Origin: Abelmoschus esculentus
Taxonomy: Eukaryota; Streptophyta; Magnoliopsida; Malvales; Malvaceae
DNA: 64,000 bases
Assembly (NCBI GenBank): GCA_035048815.1
Contig: JAUCBN010000022.1
Coordinates: 18,693,001-18,757,000, forward strand
Direction: 5' to 3'
Below, piece after piece: positions 33,576 through 46,443 of the stretch; within the stretch, counting starts at the first letter, position 1, and each line of letters begins with the position of its first letter. A program made the position numbers and the translations under genes. The notes under the pieces were generated by a model. It ran no database searches, was not told the origin of the DNA, and saw only the letters and a program-made list of their open reading frames with translations.

Positions 33576-36226
33576 TCAAGGATGAAAGTTTGGAAATTGT
33601 TGCTGTAGTAGATGAAGTACTTCCCATGTGGCGTCTTCCGGAAAAGAGTTAGACCACTCCACGAGAACCTCCGTTACCGCTCTGCCCCCTCTTTTGCCAA
33701 TTCTACGATCTATGATCCGTACAGGTTCCTTGCTGATGCTACCCTCTGAGTCGATGATGGGCAGTTCCTCCTGGATTAGATGGACTCCAACACGCTTCTT
33801 AAGTTGCGAAATGTGAAACACATGATGAATTTTAGAGTTTTCCAACAACTTCAATCTATAAGCCACGACCCCCACTCGATCTGTAACTAAAAATGGTCCA
33901 AACCATCGAGGCGAAAGCTTCTGACTTATCCTTGCACACACAGATATTTATCGGTACGGTTGTAATTTCAGGAAGACCCAATCCCCTACTTTGAATTCAC
34001 AATTTGTCATCTTCTTATATGCCTGACTTTTCATACGGTCCTGTGCCCTCAACATGTGAAATCGCAACAACTTAATCATTTCTTCCCTCTGTTTCATACT
34101 TCTGTCCACAGCAACAACATTGGATTCGCCAGGCATATAAGGTAAATGCACTGGAGGTGGCTGGCCGTACATCACTTGATATGGAGTCATCCTAATAGTC
34201 GAGTGAAAGGTGGTATTATACCACCATTCCGCGAGATATAGCCATTCTGACCACTCCTTCGGCTTCTCTCCCGACATACACCTCAAGTACGTCTCCAAGC
34301 ACTGGTTGACCCTCTCGGTTTGGCCGTCCGTCTCCGGGTGGTAAGCTGTGGATGCGTGAATGATGATCCCAAGCTTCCCCAACAATTCTCTCCAGAAAAG
34401 GCTCATGAAAATTCTGTCTCGGTCGCATACTATGTTCTCCGGAATTCCATGTAATTTAAATATATGCTCCAGAAATAATTGAGCCACGTCTTTAGCCGAA
34501 AATAGGTGGGACAAGGCAATGAAATAGCCGTATTTAGACAGCCGATCAACCACTACTAGAATGCAATCCTTCTTCCGAGACAAGGGCAACCTTTCTATAA
34601 AGTCAAGGCTGATGGAATGCCACACCGTAGGAGGAACTGGTAGAGGCTGAAGTAAGCCTCGAGGATGCTGCAGGTCATTTTTATTCTTTTGGCAGACGAT
34701 ACATTCTCTTACAGTTTGCTTCACTTCCTTTCGAAGCCCTTTTCCAATAGAAAACAGAGGTGAGTCTGTGTGTCATGGCGTGGACTCCAGAGTGTCCCCC
34801 CAATGCACTACTGTGGAAGAATTGAATTAATTCCTTCTTCAAAATCGGATCATGCCCTACAACACATTTCCCCTTCCTTCTCAAGGTCCTCCCATCTCAT
34901 TGATATTTCCAGTACTTCCCTACATCCTGCTCCTTCGCCTTAATAATTTTTTTTAATTTTCTCATCCGTCTCCCATGTAGCAACCACCCTTTTCATCAAT
35001 TCGGTAGATATATGACTGACCCCTATATTAAATAAACTCCCAATAGAGGGTCTTCGAGACAATACATCAGCTACGGTATTGTTAATTCCCTTCCGATATA
35101 AAATCTCGTAATCAAACCCCATCATTTTGACCACCCATTTCTGTTGGAAGGGTGTCACGGCTTGATTTTCCGCAAGAAATTTAAGGCTTTGGTGGTCCGT
35201 TTTGATTTTAAAGTGGCGGCCAATCAAATAATTTGACCATTTCTTCACTTCCATAAGGGCGACCAACATCTCTTTTTTGTACACCAATAAACCTCGATGT
35301 CTAGCTCCTAAAGCTCGACTGAAAAATGCTAGGGGCTTCTTGTCTTGTACTAGAACTGCCCCCACTCCCCAGTCCGAGGCATCGGTCTCGATCAAAAATT
35401 CCTTGTCTAAATTCGGCAAGGACAAAACTGGTGCATCAATGATGGCTTTCTTAAGCTTTTGAAAAGCCAATTCTGCCTCTGAATTTCATTCCCATGCTCC
35501 TTTCTTCAACAGGTTAGTCAAGGGTTTAGCAATGTATCCATACCCTTTTACGAACCTTCTATAGTACCCCGAAAGGCCAAGAAATCCTCTCAACTCCTTA
35601 ACCGTTACTGGGATAGGCCAATCCTTGATACAAGATACCTTAGACTCATCCATGCTAATCACTCCTCCAGAAATAACGTACCCCAAATAGTCAATCCTTC
35701 TTGCACCAAAGTTGCACTTAGACCTTTTTGCATATAGCTGATGTGATTCTAAAATGGACAAAACTAACTCCAAATGTTGTAAATGTGAATCCCAGTCCTT
35801 GGAGTATACTAGAATATCATCGAAAAACACCAAAACGCACTTCCTTAATTGCTCCTTAAAAATGTTGTTCATTATACTCTGAAACGTAGCCGGTGCATTA
35901 GTGAGCCCAAATGGCATCACTAGGAATTCGTAGTGTCCTTCATGAGTTCGGAAGGCTGTTTTGTGAATATCGTTATCCTTCATCCTTATTTGATGATAAC
36001 CCGATCTAAGGTCCAGTTTAGAAAACCATGTAGCCGTCCCTAGTTCATCAAGTAGCTCCTCTATAATAGGCATAGGAAAACTATCTTTGATCGTTAATTG
36101 ATTCAATTTCCTGTAGTCCACGCACATCCGCCAAGCTCCGTCCTTCTTTTTCACCATGACAATAGGAGAGGCAAAAGCGCTACTGCTATTTCTTATAACT
36201 CCTGAGTTTAACATTTCTTTGACCAA
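33576..36226 (-). pseudogene. pol of retrotransposon 3: RT, RNase H, integrase, chromodomain
   Basis: RT (36226-35486) is continuous and complete in its core: VDYRKLNQLTIKD, FSKLDLRSGYHQIRM, MPFGLTNAPATFQ and the catalytic LVFFDDILVYSKD. RNase H (35470-34940) has LIETDASDWGVGAVL. The zinc-binding part of integrase (34884-34681) is frameshifted. The integrase core (34724-33948) has the catalytic blocks LDFIERLPLS, CDRDRIF and STAYHPETDGQTERVNQC. The end (33941-33576) has FHISQLKKRVG and EVLVEWSNSFPEDATWE, a chromodomain that in this group targets heterochromatin. A stop near 35480, frameshifts near 34700-34900 and a stop at 33945 separate the parts. Confidence 0.9.
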
Positions 36227-36340
36227 CCTCTCTATTTCATCTTTCTGGCTCGAGGGATGTCGATCAGGCTTGATTTTAACTACAATATTCTCATTTTTTA
36301 ATTCAATGTTGTGTTCCCTCTCTCTTATAGGGGGAAGGCC

Positions 36341-38311
36341 CTAAGGTTCCTCAAATACCATCTCAAACCTTGTTAACAATTCATGTATCTCCCAGGTACC
36401 CGACCTGTCCTTATCCTCCACTCCCACTTGAGCATTTAATAAAAACATAGCTGCTGTAAATGGAATTGGAGAAACTCTTAATAATTTCTCACAAGTTTTG
36501 GCATCCACCAGCTGCATCGGCTTCTCTGCACACCCACTCAACTTAACTTCCTTGGTTCCCCATTGGAAGCTAATAAGCTTTGCTCCAAAATCCCAACAAA
36601 TCGTGCCCAACTGACCAAACCATTGTACTCCTAGCACTGCATCGTAGTTCTTCAAAGGCAGAACCAAAAAATCCGAAACAAAGTTCTCTCCTTGGCATTG
36701 CCATTTCACTCCCGTACATTCTCCATAAGTTGTCATGTAGTTGCCATCTGCTACTGTGACCTTAAGAGTCTTGTGCCTACACAGGGGTATCTTCAATTTC
36801 TTTATCATAGATAGAATCAAGAAATTGTGTGTGCTCCCGGTATCCAACAATGCCATAAAATTGATCCCATGTATCGTAATCTGCACCTTCGTAGTTTCCA
36901 AATTGGAGGATCCCCACATTTCTTGAAGTGATAAAATAGGTTCCTTGCCTCTCACTGTCTCTTGACAACTTGCATCATTACTTTCTTCACAATCCAAAAA
37001 CACCTCAGCCTCGGTATCCTCTTCAGTTCCCTCAACCACAATTTGAAAAACCTAGGATTTACTACACTTGTGGCCAGGAGTGTATTTGGCCGCACACCAA
37101 AAACATAAGCCTTTCCTTCGACGATCTTCAATTTCAGCAGGGGAAATGGACTTTCCATGAATTTGATTCCCTGTACTCCCCATTGTTTTTGCAGCATTGG
37201 GGCTCAACACCTTTGGAGTTGCCATCCTTGAGGAATAATTCGAGTTCCCCTCTCCTATAAAAACCCCTCCTCTAAAGTTGTTGTTTGAACCTCTTGGAGG
37301 AACTGATAAAGTCAGATTAGGAGCCGATGATCTTGGCTGAAAACTTGTGGTCGGTTTCTTGTTGACAAGGAAATACATTGCTTCCACATGCTTGGCTAGT
37401 CGAAAAGCATCGATCAGAGTCTTCAGTTGCATCAATTTCACAATCTAACTGACTTCCAATCTTAGGTGGTTCTTGAACATGCTTAGGACGTAGTCATCAG
37501 GTAGTCTTACCTGGTTGACCAAGTGAATAAAATCCTCGTAGAACTGCTCCACTGACTCGACTTGCCTCAATTCTAGTAGCTCGGTGAAAGAATCGTCAAT
37601 TCCTCCCAGAGCAAACCGGTCTTTCATCCATCCCAAATACTCTATACAGCATACTCGGTTCAAATCACCACGAGTATTGCACAAAAACTGATGTCATTGT
37701 AAGGCCTTCCCTTCAAGATGCAACATCATCACCCTAATACGAGCAGAATCGGGCACTCTCTCGGCTTCAAAGTACTGTTCTAGTTTAGAAACCCATCCTC
37801 GAAAATCATACCCATCAAACTTAGGACAAAGGAGTTTGTAGGCAAAATTTAGTTGCTGACCTATATTATCATGTACCTTTGGCTCAGCTATTATCCTTGG
37901 GTCTCTGGATAAAACAGGTTCTACAATCACTCTCGAATCTCTGGGTAGAACAACCGGACTCTCAATCTGGATTGGGGGTTGCGTGCTTGTCGTCGCTGCT
38001 TGTGGGTGAGCACCCAAAATTCCTGCTTGCTGTTCGGAATCCTTTTCCACCACTATCTTCTTACCCAATCCTATCTCGAGAAGTTTATGCAGATTGGCCA
38101 TCATTGCAACTTGTTGTCTCTGAAATCGGTCATCCAGTGAAGCTTCCAAATGTTGTATCTCTATCTGTAATCGATCAGTTTCCACCTTCCATTCTGGTAC
38201 AGGTTCAGACTCTGGCAAAGATGGAACGGGGTTGCTAGCTGCCAACAACGCTTGACTGCGAGTTTCCACCATTCTCCGAGGATCAGAGTGGCTCTGATAC
38301 CCTTGTAACAC
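36341..38311 (-). pseudogene. gag and protease of retrotransposon 3
   Basis: Gag begins at about 38272 (MVETRSQALL). It has a coiled-coil-like N-terminal part (EIQHLEASLDDRFQRQQ), the core motif CPKFDGYDFRGWVSKLEQYF, and then breaks near 37690 and 37443. The zinc knuckle CFWCAAKYTPGHKC lies near 37070. Protease (37039-36341) shows LLDTGSTHNFL and VLGVQWFGQLG. RT follows in another frame. Confidence 0.87.
38290..38301 (-). other. Primer binding site, retrotransposon 3
   Basis: On the minus strand, GGGTATCAGAGC starts two bases after the 5' LTR. It differs from the initiator-Met complement by one base. Confidence 0.8.
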
Positions 38312-38594
38312 GCTGAAACAAAGAGAAGAAACAGAGAAGAATAGTAGAGAGAAAAGAGCAGATGAAGAAGAAGAAAGGAGGCGAGACCAGATTCGTATTC
38401 ACATATTCGATAACCCTATTTCCTCAATACACTGGATTTTTAACCTATGTTCCCTTGAAACGATGTTGTAAGTAAACCTACTCCCCTCCCCACAAAACGC
38501 AACGTATTATTAAAGCCACAGTGCTTAACGGCTAAACAAAACGAATAATTAAAATTAAAATTCCAACGGTCGAATTTCAGAAAACTCTCTGACA
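38304..38594 (-). repeat. 5' LTR of retrotransposon 3
   Basis: 291 bp, TG...CA, the partner of 33281-33546. Confidence 0.9.
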
Positions 38595-38621
38595 AAAATT
38601 TTATCGGAATCCATAAGCTCA

Positions 38622-39140
38622 TTACATTTGTGGGAAATTTAAGTAAGTGGTTTCATTGTCTTGCTGGCCTATGTTTCGAGACGAATATGATAATGTCGGA
38701 TATGATGAGGGCCTTAAACTATAACCACTACTGAGATAGTGTTTCTCACCAATTTGCTTGTTCATGTTGATTATTTCCGGTTGCACAGCAGCACAACTAC
38801 CTTGCCGGATTTTTTTCACTTTAAAATGGTACTGTGAGGTGCATTGGCTGGAGGATTCATGGGTGGCTAAAGCCGTTTACTCGCTGGATCATCAGGTTTT
38901 TTCTTATAGAATTAAAAGATTCTATCAATTGAATGTTTATATGCTTATGGAGTTTCTATCACAATCTGATGGAGTCTTTCGAGCTTGTTCTTCGTAAATT
39001 ACATATGTATAGATATGCTTCTTAGCATCTCGACCTTGATTACTGTTATAGGAAGGAAAGAATAGGTTGTGATGGACCTCCAAAAGTCTGAATCCTATAT
39101 CCCTGTATTGATTCCTAGGCATGCCAATTGCCATTGCCAC
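38622..39140 (-). other. Two unrecognised minus-strand open frames
   Basis: Frames at 38819-38622 (ends TYLNFPQM) and 39140-38937 (contains NQYRDIGFRLLEVHHNLFF) have protein-like composition in an otherwise AT-rich area, directly beside retrotransposon 3. They might be exons of a gene I do not recognise. No domain, no start context and no clear splice pair was found, so they may equally be chance frames. Confidence 0.25.
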
Positions 39141-39416
39141 AGCATTTGATTCCCCTTTGTGCCTAGTTTTTTCCGTTTCTTATTAGCATCTCTACTTTCT
39201 CATGTTGTGTCTCTGCAGTCAACATTCACTCCCTGGTATGTCTTGTGAGCTGTTTTCTGGATCTAAAACTCAACTACTTTTACTTTTTTTTTTGAACTAT
39301 TGGGTGAAGGTAAATAAATGACGACAATTATTTTCTTATCTTTTTTTTTTCTGTGATTATCTTCTCATGGTGGAAGAGAATCCTATCTCATATATATGTA
39401 ATCGGATGCATTTTCG

Positions 39417-39590
39417 ATATCTACTGTTCTATATGCTATTTCACTCCCCTTGTTTATACAACTGTATTGCTTTCCTCTTGGATATCAGGTTTTGTCCAGA
39501 CATTTCTGTATGTTGATTTCTTCTCCTCTTACTGAATATTTTAACATATATCTACTGTTCTATATGCTATTTCACTCCCCTTGTTTAAGC
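39417..39590 (+). repeat. 40-base direct repeat around the ERD2 remnant
   Basis: A phrase beginning ATATCTACTGTTCTATATGC and ending in CTTGTTTA occurs at about 39417 and again at about 39548, enclosing the remnant. Confidence 0.75.
39479..39535 (+). pseudogene. ERD2-like last-exon remnant
   Basis: Reads WISGFVQTFLYVDFFSSY then stop, matching the last membrane segment of KDEL receptors (the family has WI.G.VQT.LY.DFFYYY). It is on the same strand as the first-exon piece at 32637, with retrotransposon 3 between. A short LKEP-like tail after an AG near 39645 could be the end of the gene. The middle exons are not found. Confidence 0.5.
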
Positions 39591-39746
39591 AGATGACATT
39601 CTGTGTTAATGAATTGAATGCATCTGATTCTGTCAAAATCTGCAGCTGAAAGAACCATGTGAAGCTACAATTGCAAGATTGAGAATAGAATGCATATTGC
39701 AGAGATATGACTGCTCAACATTCAATTCATTGAAACAACATAGATT

Positions 39747-40522
39747 CATAGTTTTAAAGAGCGTGGGGCGCACCGAGGCACAAAAAGTTATTGGAGCTAA
39801 GGCACTCATTTTTCTGTAGATAAGACGTATTTACTCCCTAAAAACTTATATATTAATTTTAGAGTATATGTTGTATATAAAAAATTAATAATTATATTAT
39901 AAATTTTAAATTAAAATATTTTAATTAAATATAAAATTTAAAATTATTAAAAAAATATTAATAAACTTATATTAAATAAAAAAAATTCAAATTTTAATAT
40001 TTTATTTAAATTAATAGTGCAGGTTATTAATTAAATACATAAGTTTGGAAACCACCGCTCGGAACTTGTGAAGAATTTTAAAATAATAAAATATTAATAA
40101 ATTTATATTAATTAATTAAACACATGTTTTTCTATAATATGTGAATAAAAAATTAAAATAGTAAAATTGAACGACTTTAAAAGTTGAAAACAATATAAAA
40201 AACACAACTTTCGAGTAAAATAAATAAAGTGAACAGTTAACCTACTTCTTCACCAATCAAACCATTTTATCTTCTTTGTTCTCTATAAACCCTAAAACTC
40301 TTTCTTCACCAACCCATTTCATTTTTTTTTCTATAAACCCTAAAACTTTTTTTTCACCAACCCATTTCATCTTTTTTGTTCTCTGCAACCCCAAAAGCGC
40401 TAAAATACAGTGCCTGTCGTCACCCATGGTATGCCACTTTGCATTAACCGTGTGAGGCATTTTTCGACCGCTTAGTTGTGTCTGACGCCTTAAGATGATT
40501 AAGCGCGTTTTTTAAAACTAAG
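39747..40522. mobile_element. hAT-like non-autonomous element with 8-bp TSD
   Basis: Starts CATAGTTTTAAAGAGCGTGG and ends in the near complement of CTTAGTTTTAAAAAACGCG. It is flanked by the perfect 8-bp duplication CATAGATT (39739-39746, 40523-40530). The interior is AT-rich except for the ends and a tandem block. It has no transposase. Confidence 0.83.
40248..40400 (+). repeat. Tandem block inside the hAT-like element
   Basis: About two and a half copies of a 55-60-base unit with TTCACCAACCCATTTCAT and CTATAAACCCTAAAACT. On the minus strand it yields a repetitive short open frame (KMKWVGE...VLGFIE), which I regard as a by-product. Confidence 0.7.
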
Positions 40523-40599
40523 CATAGATTAGTTTAAGACATGAAATTTAAATATATTAAGAGATTGAAATGACAGTCTTAATCTAAAAGGCAATGTGG

Positions 40600-42130
40600 T
40601 AATTACTTTTGACTCACAATGTCTGATTTCATATTGTTTTTTTTATAAAAAATGGGTAGTTTTATTAAAAAAAAACAATAAATCAAGTCACCTGAGATCG
40701 TACAATAGCCATATATATAAAAAAATTAAAACCCAACTAAAATATTCGAATAAAATACAGATACATACAGATTTGATTGTACCAACAAATGAATCACAAA
40801 ATAAGATCAAGCTACTAAAAATGACCCAATAATCTAAAACAGGAAAGATCAACAAGATAACCAAATAAGCACCATCTTTATTAGTGGAGTTAACATCAAA
40901 TCCAACCCTGACAAAATTTCAAATAAAAAAAAAACGTATCAGATAATAGAATAACATGTATCAAAAAACAGAGAAAAAGACTTGTCACAAAGATAAATTA
41001 TTCTTATTAAAACTAAAATAGAATAAAATATAAAAAATATTATTTCATAATTTTATATAATTGTATTATATCCAAAATTTAAAAAATCTAAAAAGATATA
41101 CGTAAGATCCAATATTTCCATAAATTCATACAAAACCAAGACCTAGCTTTTCACGAATAAAAGCAAAAAGAAGACCCAATATTTCCACGAAATAATACAA
41201 AAGCAAGACCTAATTTTTCCATGAATATAACCCAAGCCAAGACCCATTGACTAAAACAAAACCAAGAACATAATTTTCCATGAAGAGAAACAAAGTCAAC
41301 ATCAATATTTTCAAGGAACTAAAACAAAACTCTACTTTGTCTTTTAAAACTATTATAATTTTATATGTTTTATAGCTTAAATTTTTAATAATTAATCAAC
41401 ACAAAAATAATTTTTTTAATTTTTTATTTAACTGTGTTATATAATCATATCATATCAAAAATTATATAAAAAAATAGTGAAAATTAAGCACACATATTTT
41501 AGTTATTAAATTTTAAATGTAAAGGTCAACTTCAAAAGTCTCCTGACACAAAATGAACGATGTGAGACGTAAATTTTTCATAAACTAAAACTTAGTACAC
41601 ATATTTGACTTGGCAAACATTGTCTATATCAAATTTAATATCATCAATATAGTCCACATAAGATGAAAATAACTGTAAATGTCGAGAGTTTATATTATAA
41701 GCCCGGCTCACCACGTCATTCGTGATCCCTAACCAATAAAAACCACCTATCCTACCATTTATCAGTCATGTCATTAATATAATTTTCAGAAATTATATTT
41801 TTAAAATGACATGAAAAAGATGAGTGAAGATTCATTGGTTGGAAAAAATGAGTTAGAAGATATTGGTGAAGTGGATGGCTATAATTGAATGGGACCATGG
41901 TTGATGTGGTGAGTCGGGCACATGATATAATTTTTCGTAAATTTCATATAAAATCAAGTAGAAGAAAATATTTTTATTTTTAAAAAAGTTTAAACTTTTC
42001 TACACGTTAACTAAAAAAATCATAGTCATCATTAAATTTTAAAGAAATTTTAGATATATTTTTTGAATTGATAAAGTTGTCTTTTATTACCAATAAAATT
42101 GAATAAATACAAAATAAATAATGGTCTCTT
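40600..42130. repeat. Dispersed repeat X, copy 1
   Basis: Non-coding sequence shared with 43800-43957 plus 54566-54690 and with 55905-56600. Shared phrases include AATCAAGTCAC.TGAGAT, ATAACCAAATAAGCACCATC and ATAATTAATCAACACAAAAA. It has no coding frame and its borders are unresolved. Confidence 0.6.
41701..41919. mobile_element. Small TIR element (GCCCGGCTCACCAC)
   Basis: Inverted ends GCCCGGCTCACCACGTCA and GCCCGACTCACCACATCA enclose 219 bp. Internal CAATAAAAACCAC / ATTGGTTGG words pair as well. Target duplication not certain. It sits inside repeat X copy 1. Confidence 0.6.
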
Positions 42131-43799
42131 AGAGAAAATAGAAAGCAAAACAAAAGGCAGCCAAATCTTAAAAGATTTTTCCATCAATAACTACAAGGTA
42201 GGAGAACGATAACAATGGAAAACGAAGTAAAAAGTCAGTCCTAAGAAAAATATCAGAAAAAGGATATAGTGTTCCGAAAATAAAGGATTTTAAAATCAAT
42301 TATGAGAGATGACCTACCAACGATCTTTATGAGCCAAGTCTTTGATTTCGGTGAAACTTTTTCGATTCAAACATGTGAGTGTAAGAAATCTCATCCCACT
42401 CGTGCAAGTTCATTTGCTACCTGATTTTATTTACAATGTGTATGACAAAAGGTGACATATTCGAACATTCTAGTTTTTCATTGATATTAATGATTATTGA
42501 ACTGATATTAAAATGATCTTGACCATGTTGAAAGATATGTTTAGTTTAGTTTTTTTAACTTTTGATCTATAATAATATGGTCAAAATATTTAATTTTTGA
42601 TATCATAATTTAAAATCTGTATGAATATTTTTTAAAATTGATGAAAATAAATAATGGGTGTCAATTCTATTTAAGGCGTGTTGATATTAATTTAAAATTA
42701 TTTTAATTTTATTTTTAAATTTTTAATAAATTAATTTTAATATTATTTTATATTAAATTATAGAGAAAATTTATTCGCAGATTCGCTAAGTTGTAGCAGG
42801 TTGCATGATATGGAGGGTAAGTGTAATGCTTGATTGTGATCCCTCTTTTGGAGCCTTGGGGGTTGGGTATTAGGGGTGGGTATATAAAAATAGGTAATCA
42901 AATGAGTTTTAGATCAGATGGGTTAAATTAGATATAGATCATTTTAAGTTGATTTTTTATTTTTTTAATTTGATTCGAGTTAGGTGTTAATCAAATTTTG
43001 GTCAAATTTCTTTCAGGTTGATTTATTTTAGGTTGAGTCAAAATGGTTTAAGTTTGAATTAGTTAATTGACAGATTAATTCGAATTGGATAGACTTCAGG
43101 TCGATTTTACTTTAGGTCAGGTTAATTTGAGTTTTGAATTCGTATTGAGTTTGTGTTTGTCACTATTAGTCGATAGATTTTGGGTTGAGTCATTTAGTGT
43201 GAATTGTTTAATGTCTTTCATGAACACAAATCACATTAAAAATAAATATTAGACATTACAATGAGCAAAATTATCATCATATCATAAAATTTATATTTAA
43301 AATATTGGAGTAAATTAAAAAAAATAAAAATTAATAAGGTTCAATTTTGGTAAAAATAAAATTTTAGAGACTAGCTGAACAAAAATATTATCATATTAAA
43401 TATTGAATTAAATTATAAAAAATAGGGGTCATTTTGATATATTTACCGCTAAATTCTAAATTATAACCTTAAAATCTTACGAACACTAATAATTAAACCC
43501 AAACACTTAATTTAAAATACATATTATAACCCTAAACCTCAAACCACAACATTTGTATTTCCAACTCACTATTTGCGTATAAGTATTTACTATAAAACGA
43601 AAACACAATAATTATCAAATGGGAAAGAATTTTATAACCTAACGGAAAAATATAGAATAAATTATAAAGCATGCATAAAAAGTGAGTATATATTATTCAT
43701 ATTTTTTAATTTTAATAAGATATAATTGAAGTATTTAAATTTGAGTCTATTGAGATAAAAGATTATCTTCTTTTTCAATGAAGTAATTTACTGGATTGA
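42131..43799. other. Intergenic AT-rich DNA
   Basis: No gene seen. At 42950-43160 there are AGGTCGATTTTA/AGGTTGATTTAT words related to the minisatellite at 29150. Confidence 0.45.
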
Positions 43800-43957
43800 A
43801 AATTGACATTTTTTTTATAGAAAGCTGATAGTTTTATTAAAAATTCTAGAGAACTATCAGGCAGGCTTATAATTATAATCATAAATCAAATACGTAATTT
43901 AATTATTTTCTATAACCAAAACATAATAAATCAAGTCACTTGAGATTATATAATGAT

Positions 43958-45328
43958 TGTAATAACCCATTTTCAGGTCTAAAACAATAACCCAACCCAG
44001 CAACCAAGATCCAATATGAGACTAAACCCTAACCAAATAATAAACAAAACACTCATCATCTCCTAATGCTGCCGCCGCCTCTTGATTTTCCAGACCGCAG
44101 CGCATGGCCGTCACACGTTTCATTTAGCCCGCCGCGTGGTAGATACATGTCACTCCATCATTGGCCAAGATGGCCGGTCACCGTCCATGTCCCGTCCACT
44201 GCCCTTGTCATCTCTAATCTGCAAAATGGAAGAAGATTAGATCTTAAAAAAAATTAAAATCAGTGATATTTTACTTTTTGGTATAGTATTATAATATAAA
44301 CAAAAGGGTTATAAAAACCCAAGTCATTTGAACTCAAATCTCTAAAGACAATAAATATTCGAAACAAAAAAACAGAGAGAAGAGAGGAGAAGATCGGAGA
44401 GCAAAACTAAAAAAAAGGTAAAAAATAAGCGTTCAACTTATCTTTGTTCTCAGATCTAGGCCTCTACACTTGACATCTCAAAAATCCGAGACCGGATTTG
44501 AACTCCCCTCGTTGAGACGCTTCAAAAAGTAACTTCCTTTCTCGATTCCGGTTACCGGCGCGGCTGTCAGCAATGATTCACGGTGACCGACGAGGACACA
44601 TGAAGATTCGGTGCCGAATTTCTCCCAGGCTTTGAGAGCTTCTGAGGAAAGCTCTGATATATTTTATTTTAGGGGAAACAAGTGAATCAAAAAAATAAAA
44701 TGAGGGACATTTATATATATGGTTAAGCGGCACCGTTTTGGTGTCGGTTCATCAGGCCCAAAATGGTATCGTTTTACACCTGGGTATCAGGCTCCAAACC
44801 CGTACACCGACCTAAACCCGTGCCTTACCCAGATTAGTGGGAAAATTGCATCCCAGGTCACTGCACTTTCAAAGCGCCTTCGAACCGGCCTCCCAGCTTG
44901 TCCTGAATTCAATTTTGATCACTATTTATCACAAATTCAACTTTATATTTTAAATTTCTTGCAATTTCATCCTCATAATTATATTTTAACCCTCTAATGC
45001 TTAATATTTTGTAGATTAGCCCCTAGAAGCTTGAAAATTATTATTTCCACATTATTATTTACATATTATTATCTCATTTATTATTATCAAATGTTTACTA
45101 ACTCGTTTCTATTACCGATTTTGATAACGAATTAGTATTTTCGATTGTATGAAATATCATGTAACTGACAGGTACCGATTTCGGGCGTTGTGAGGGTGCT
45201 CACCCTTCCTCACGCGTAACAGACTCCCGAACTCACTCTAGTTCGTAGATGCGATTTTGGTGTTCTAATCGCACCGAATATAAAAAATCGATTGATGGCG
45301 ACTCCCCGGAAGAAAACCGGTGATTACA
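43958..45328 (+). repeat. 5' LTR of retrotransposon 4
   Basis: 1371 bp, TG...CA, aligned throughout with 53146-54565. The open frames inside it are repeated in the other LTR and I do not consider them genes. Confidence 0.92.
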
Positions 45329-45329
45329 G

Positions 45330-45349
45330 TTGGAAACTCCGCTAGGGAC
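45330..45349 (+). other. Primer binding site, retrotransposon 4
   Basis: TTGGAAACTCCGCTAGGGAC starts one to two bases after the LTR. It fits the Tat/Ogre-type primer site (TGGCGACTCC...GGGAC) with a few changes. Confidence 0.65.
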
Positions 45350-46443
45350 CACATTTCGAGAGTCGAGCCGCAATTGGGTTATATTTTATTTAATGATCAA
45401 AAATATAAATTTGATTTATTTTAATTTTGTGATCTCGTTTTATTTTATTTATTTTATTTTCAAATGTATTTTAAATATTTTTTCAGAATCCCCATTTCAT
45501 GAGATCTCAACCCGGGCTCCGTCCAATTAAGTGGGAGCATGAAACCACTCCTTCGTGAGGTTACGCCTCCGTTTAGGATAATGAATTGCTTCCGGGATAT
45601 TTTTCCTATGTCTTCGTGAGATCTACGTCTCCGAATAGACTTGGAGAAACGTATCCCCCTGAATTATATTTATTATCCTTAGTAGGATAATAAATATCGT
45701 TCGGTACCTTCTAGAATCACACCGCATATAGTGAGCTCTAGAAGCCTACCATTAGAGCCGTCATGCCGAACCTTTACCCGATTAGAGGGTCACCTTGTAG
45801 GATTTTTCTTTCAAGAAAGAGAGAGAGTGGGGGTTTCATTTATTTATGCCCTTTAATTCATGTTATTTATTTCTCATTATTTATTTTTGCAATATATTCG
45901 TCATGTGCATATTCATGCATCATAAAGCATGCACATTTATTATTGTCTAGTTCGATATTAATATTTTTGCATCCTTTTATAGTATTGATTCTCGTTTTTT
46001 ATATTCACACTTCTAAATATTAAAAGGTGTTGACACAAGTACAATCATTAAAAAGGTTTAGTCACACAAGAACCATTTTCTTGATAAGACGGGGGGCACC
46101 TGAATGGGTTCCACTAGTGAAATCAAGAGAACATAGCTCGAGATAGTTCGTGCCAGACATGATGGAAGGTTCACCTCGAATAGAATCAGGATTATATTCG
46201 CACCTCGATCAAAGCGCCAAAGCAAGCCCGAGAAAATGTCCGAATACCTACAGATTCTAGACATTCAAACTGAATTTTTTATTTTGGGTAAAAAGCCGAC
46301 ATTGCTTTCCCAAAAAATCAAAATTTCGAAGATGAAGGCTAAACAAGCCTCACTTTATGTAGTGAAAGCCTCGTTCTAACTAGAGCTTCCTTTTTAAATT
46401 TGTACCAAGTCAACACCTTTTATATAAAATATTTTGTCGCGTT

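Larger units (their letters stand above)
33281..38594 (-). mobile_element. Ty3 LTR retrotransposon 3 (chromovirus)
   Basis: A 5314-bp minus-strand element. LTRs are at 38304-38594 (5') and 33281-33546 (3'), TGTAACAC...CTCTGACA on the plus strand, with perfect TSD AAAAT (33276-33280 and 38595-38599). The primer site GGGTATCAGAGC follows the 5' LTR and AAAGGGAGGAG precedes the 3' LTR. Gag-pol is the best preserved of the three chromoviruses but still frame-broken. The short LTRs and C-terminal chromodomain suggest the Reina group (inference). Confidence 0.94.

Noticed and set aside
44066..44257. Possible gene in the LTR of element 4 (also 53254-53439, 44719-44997, 53946-54338)
   Set aside because: The same frames occur in both LTRs, with differing ends and no recognisable domain. 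They reflect the less AT-rich LTR sequence.
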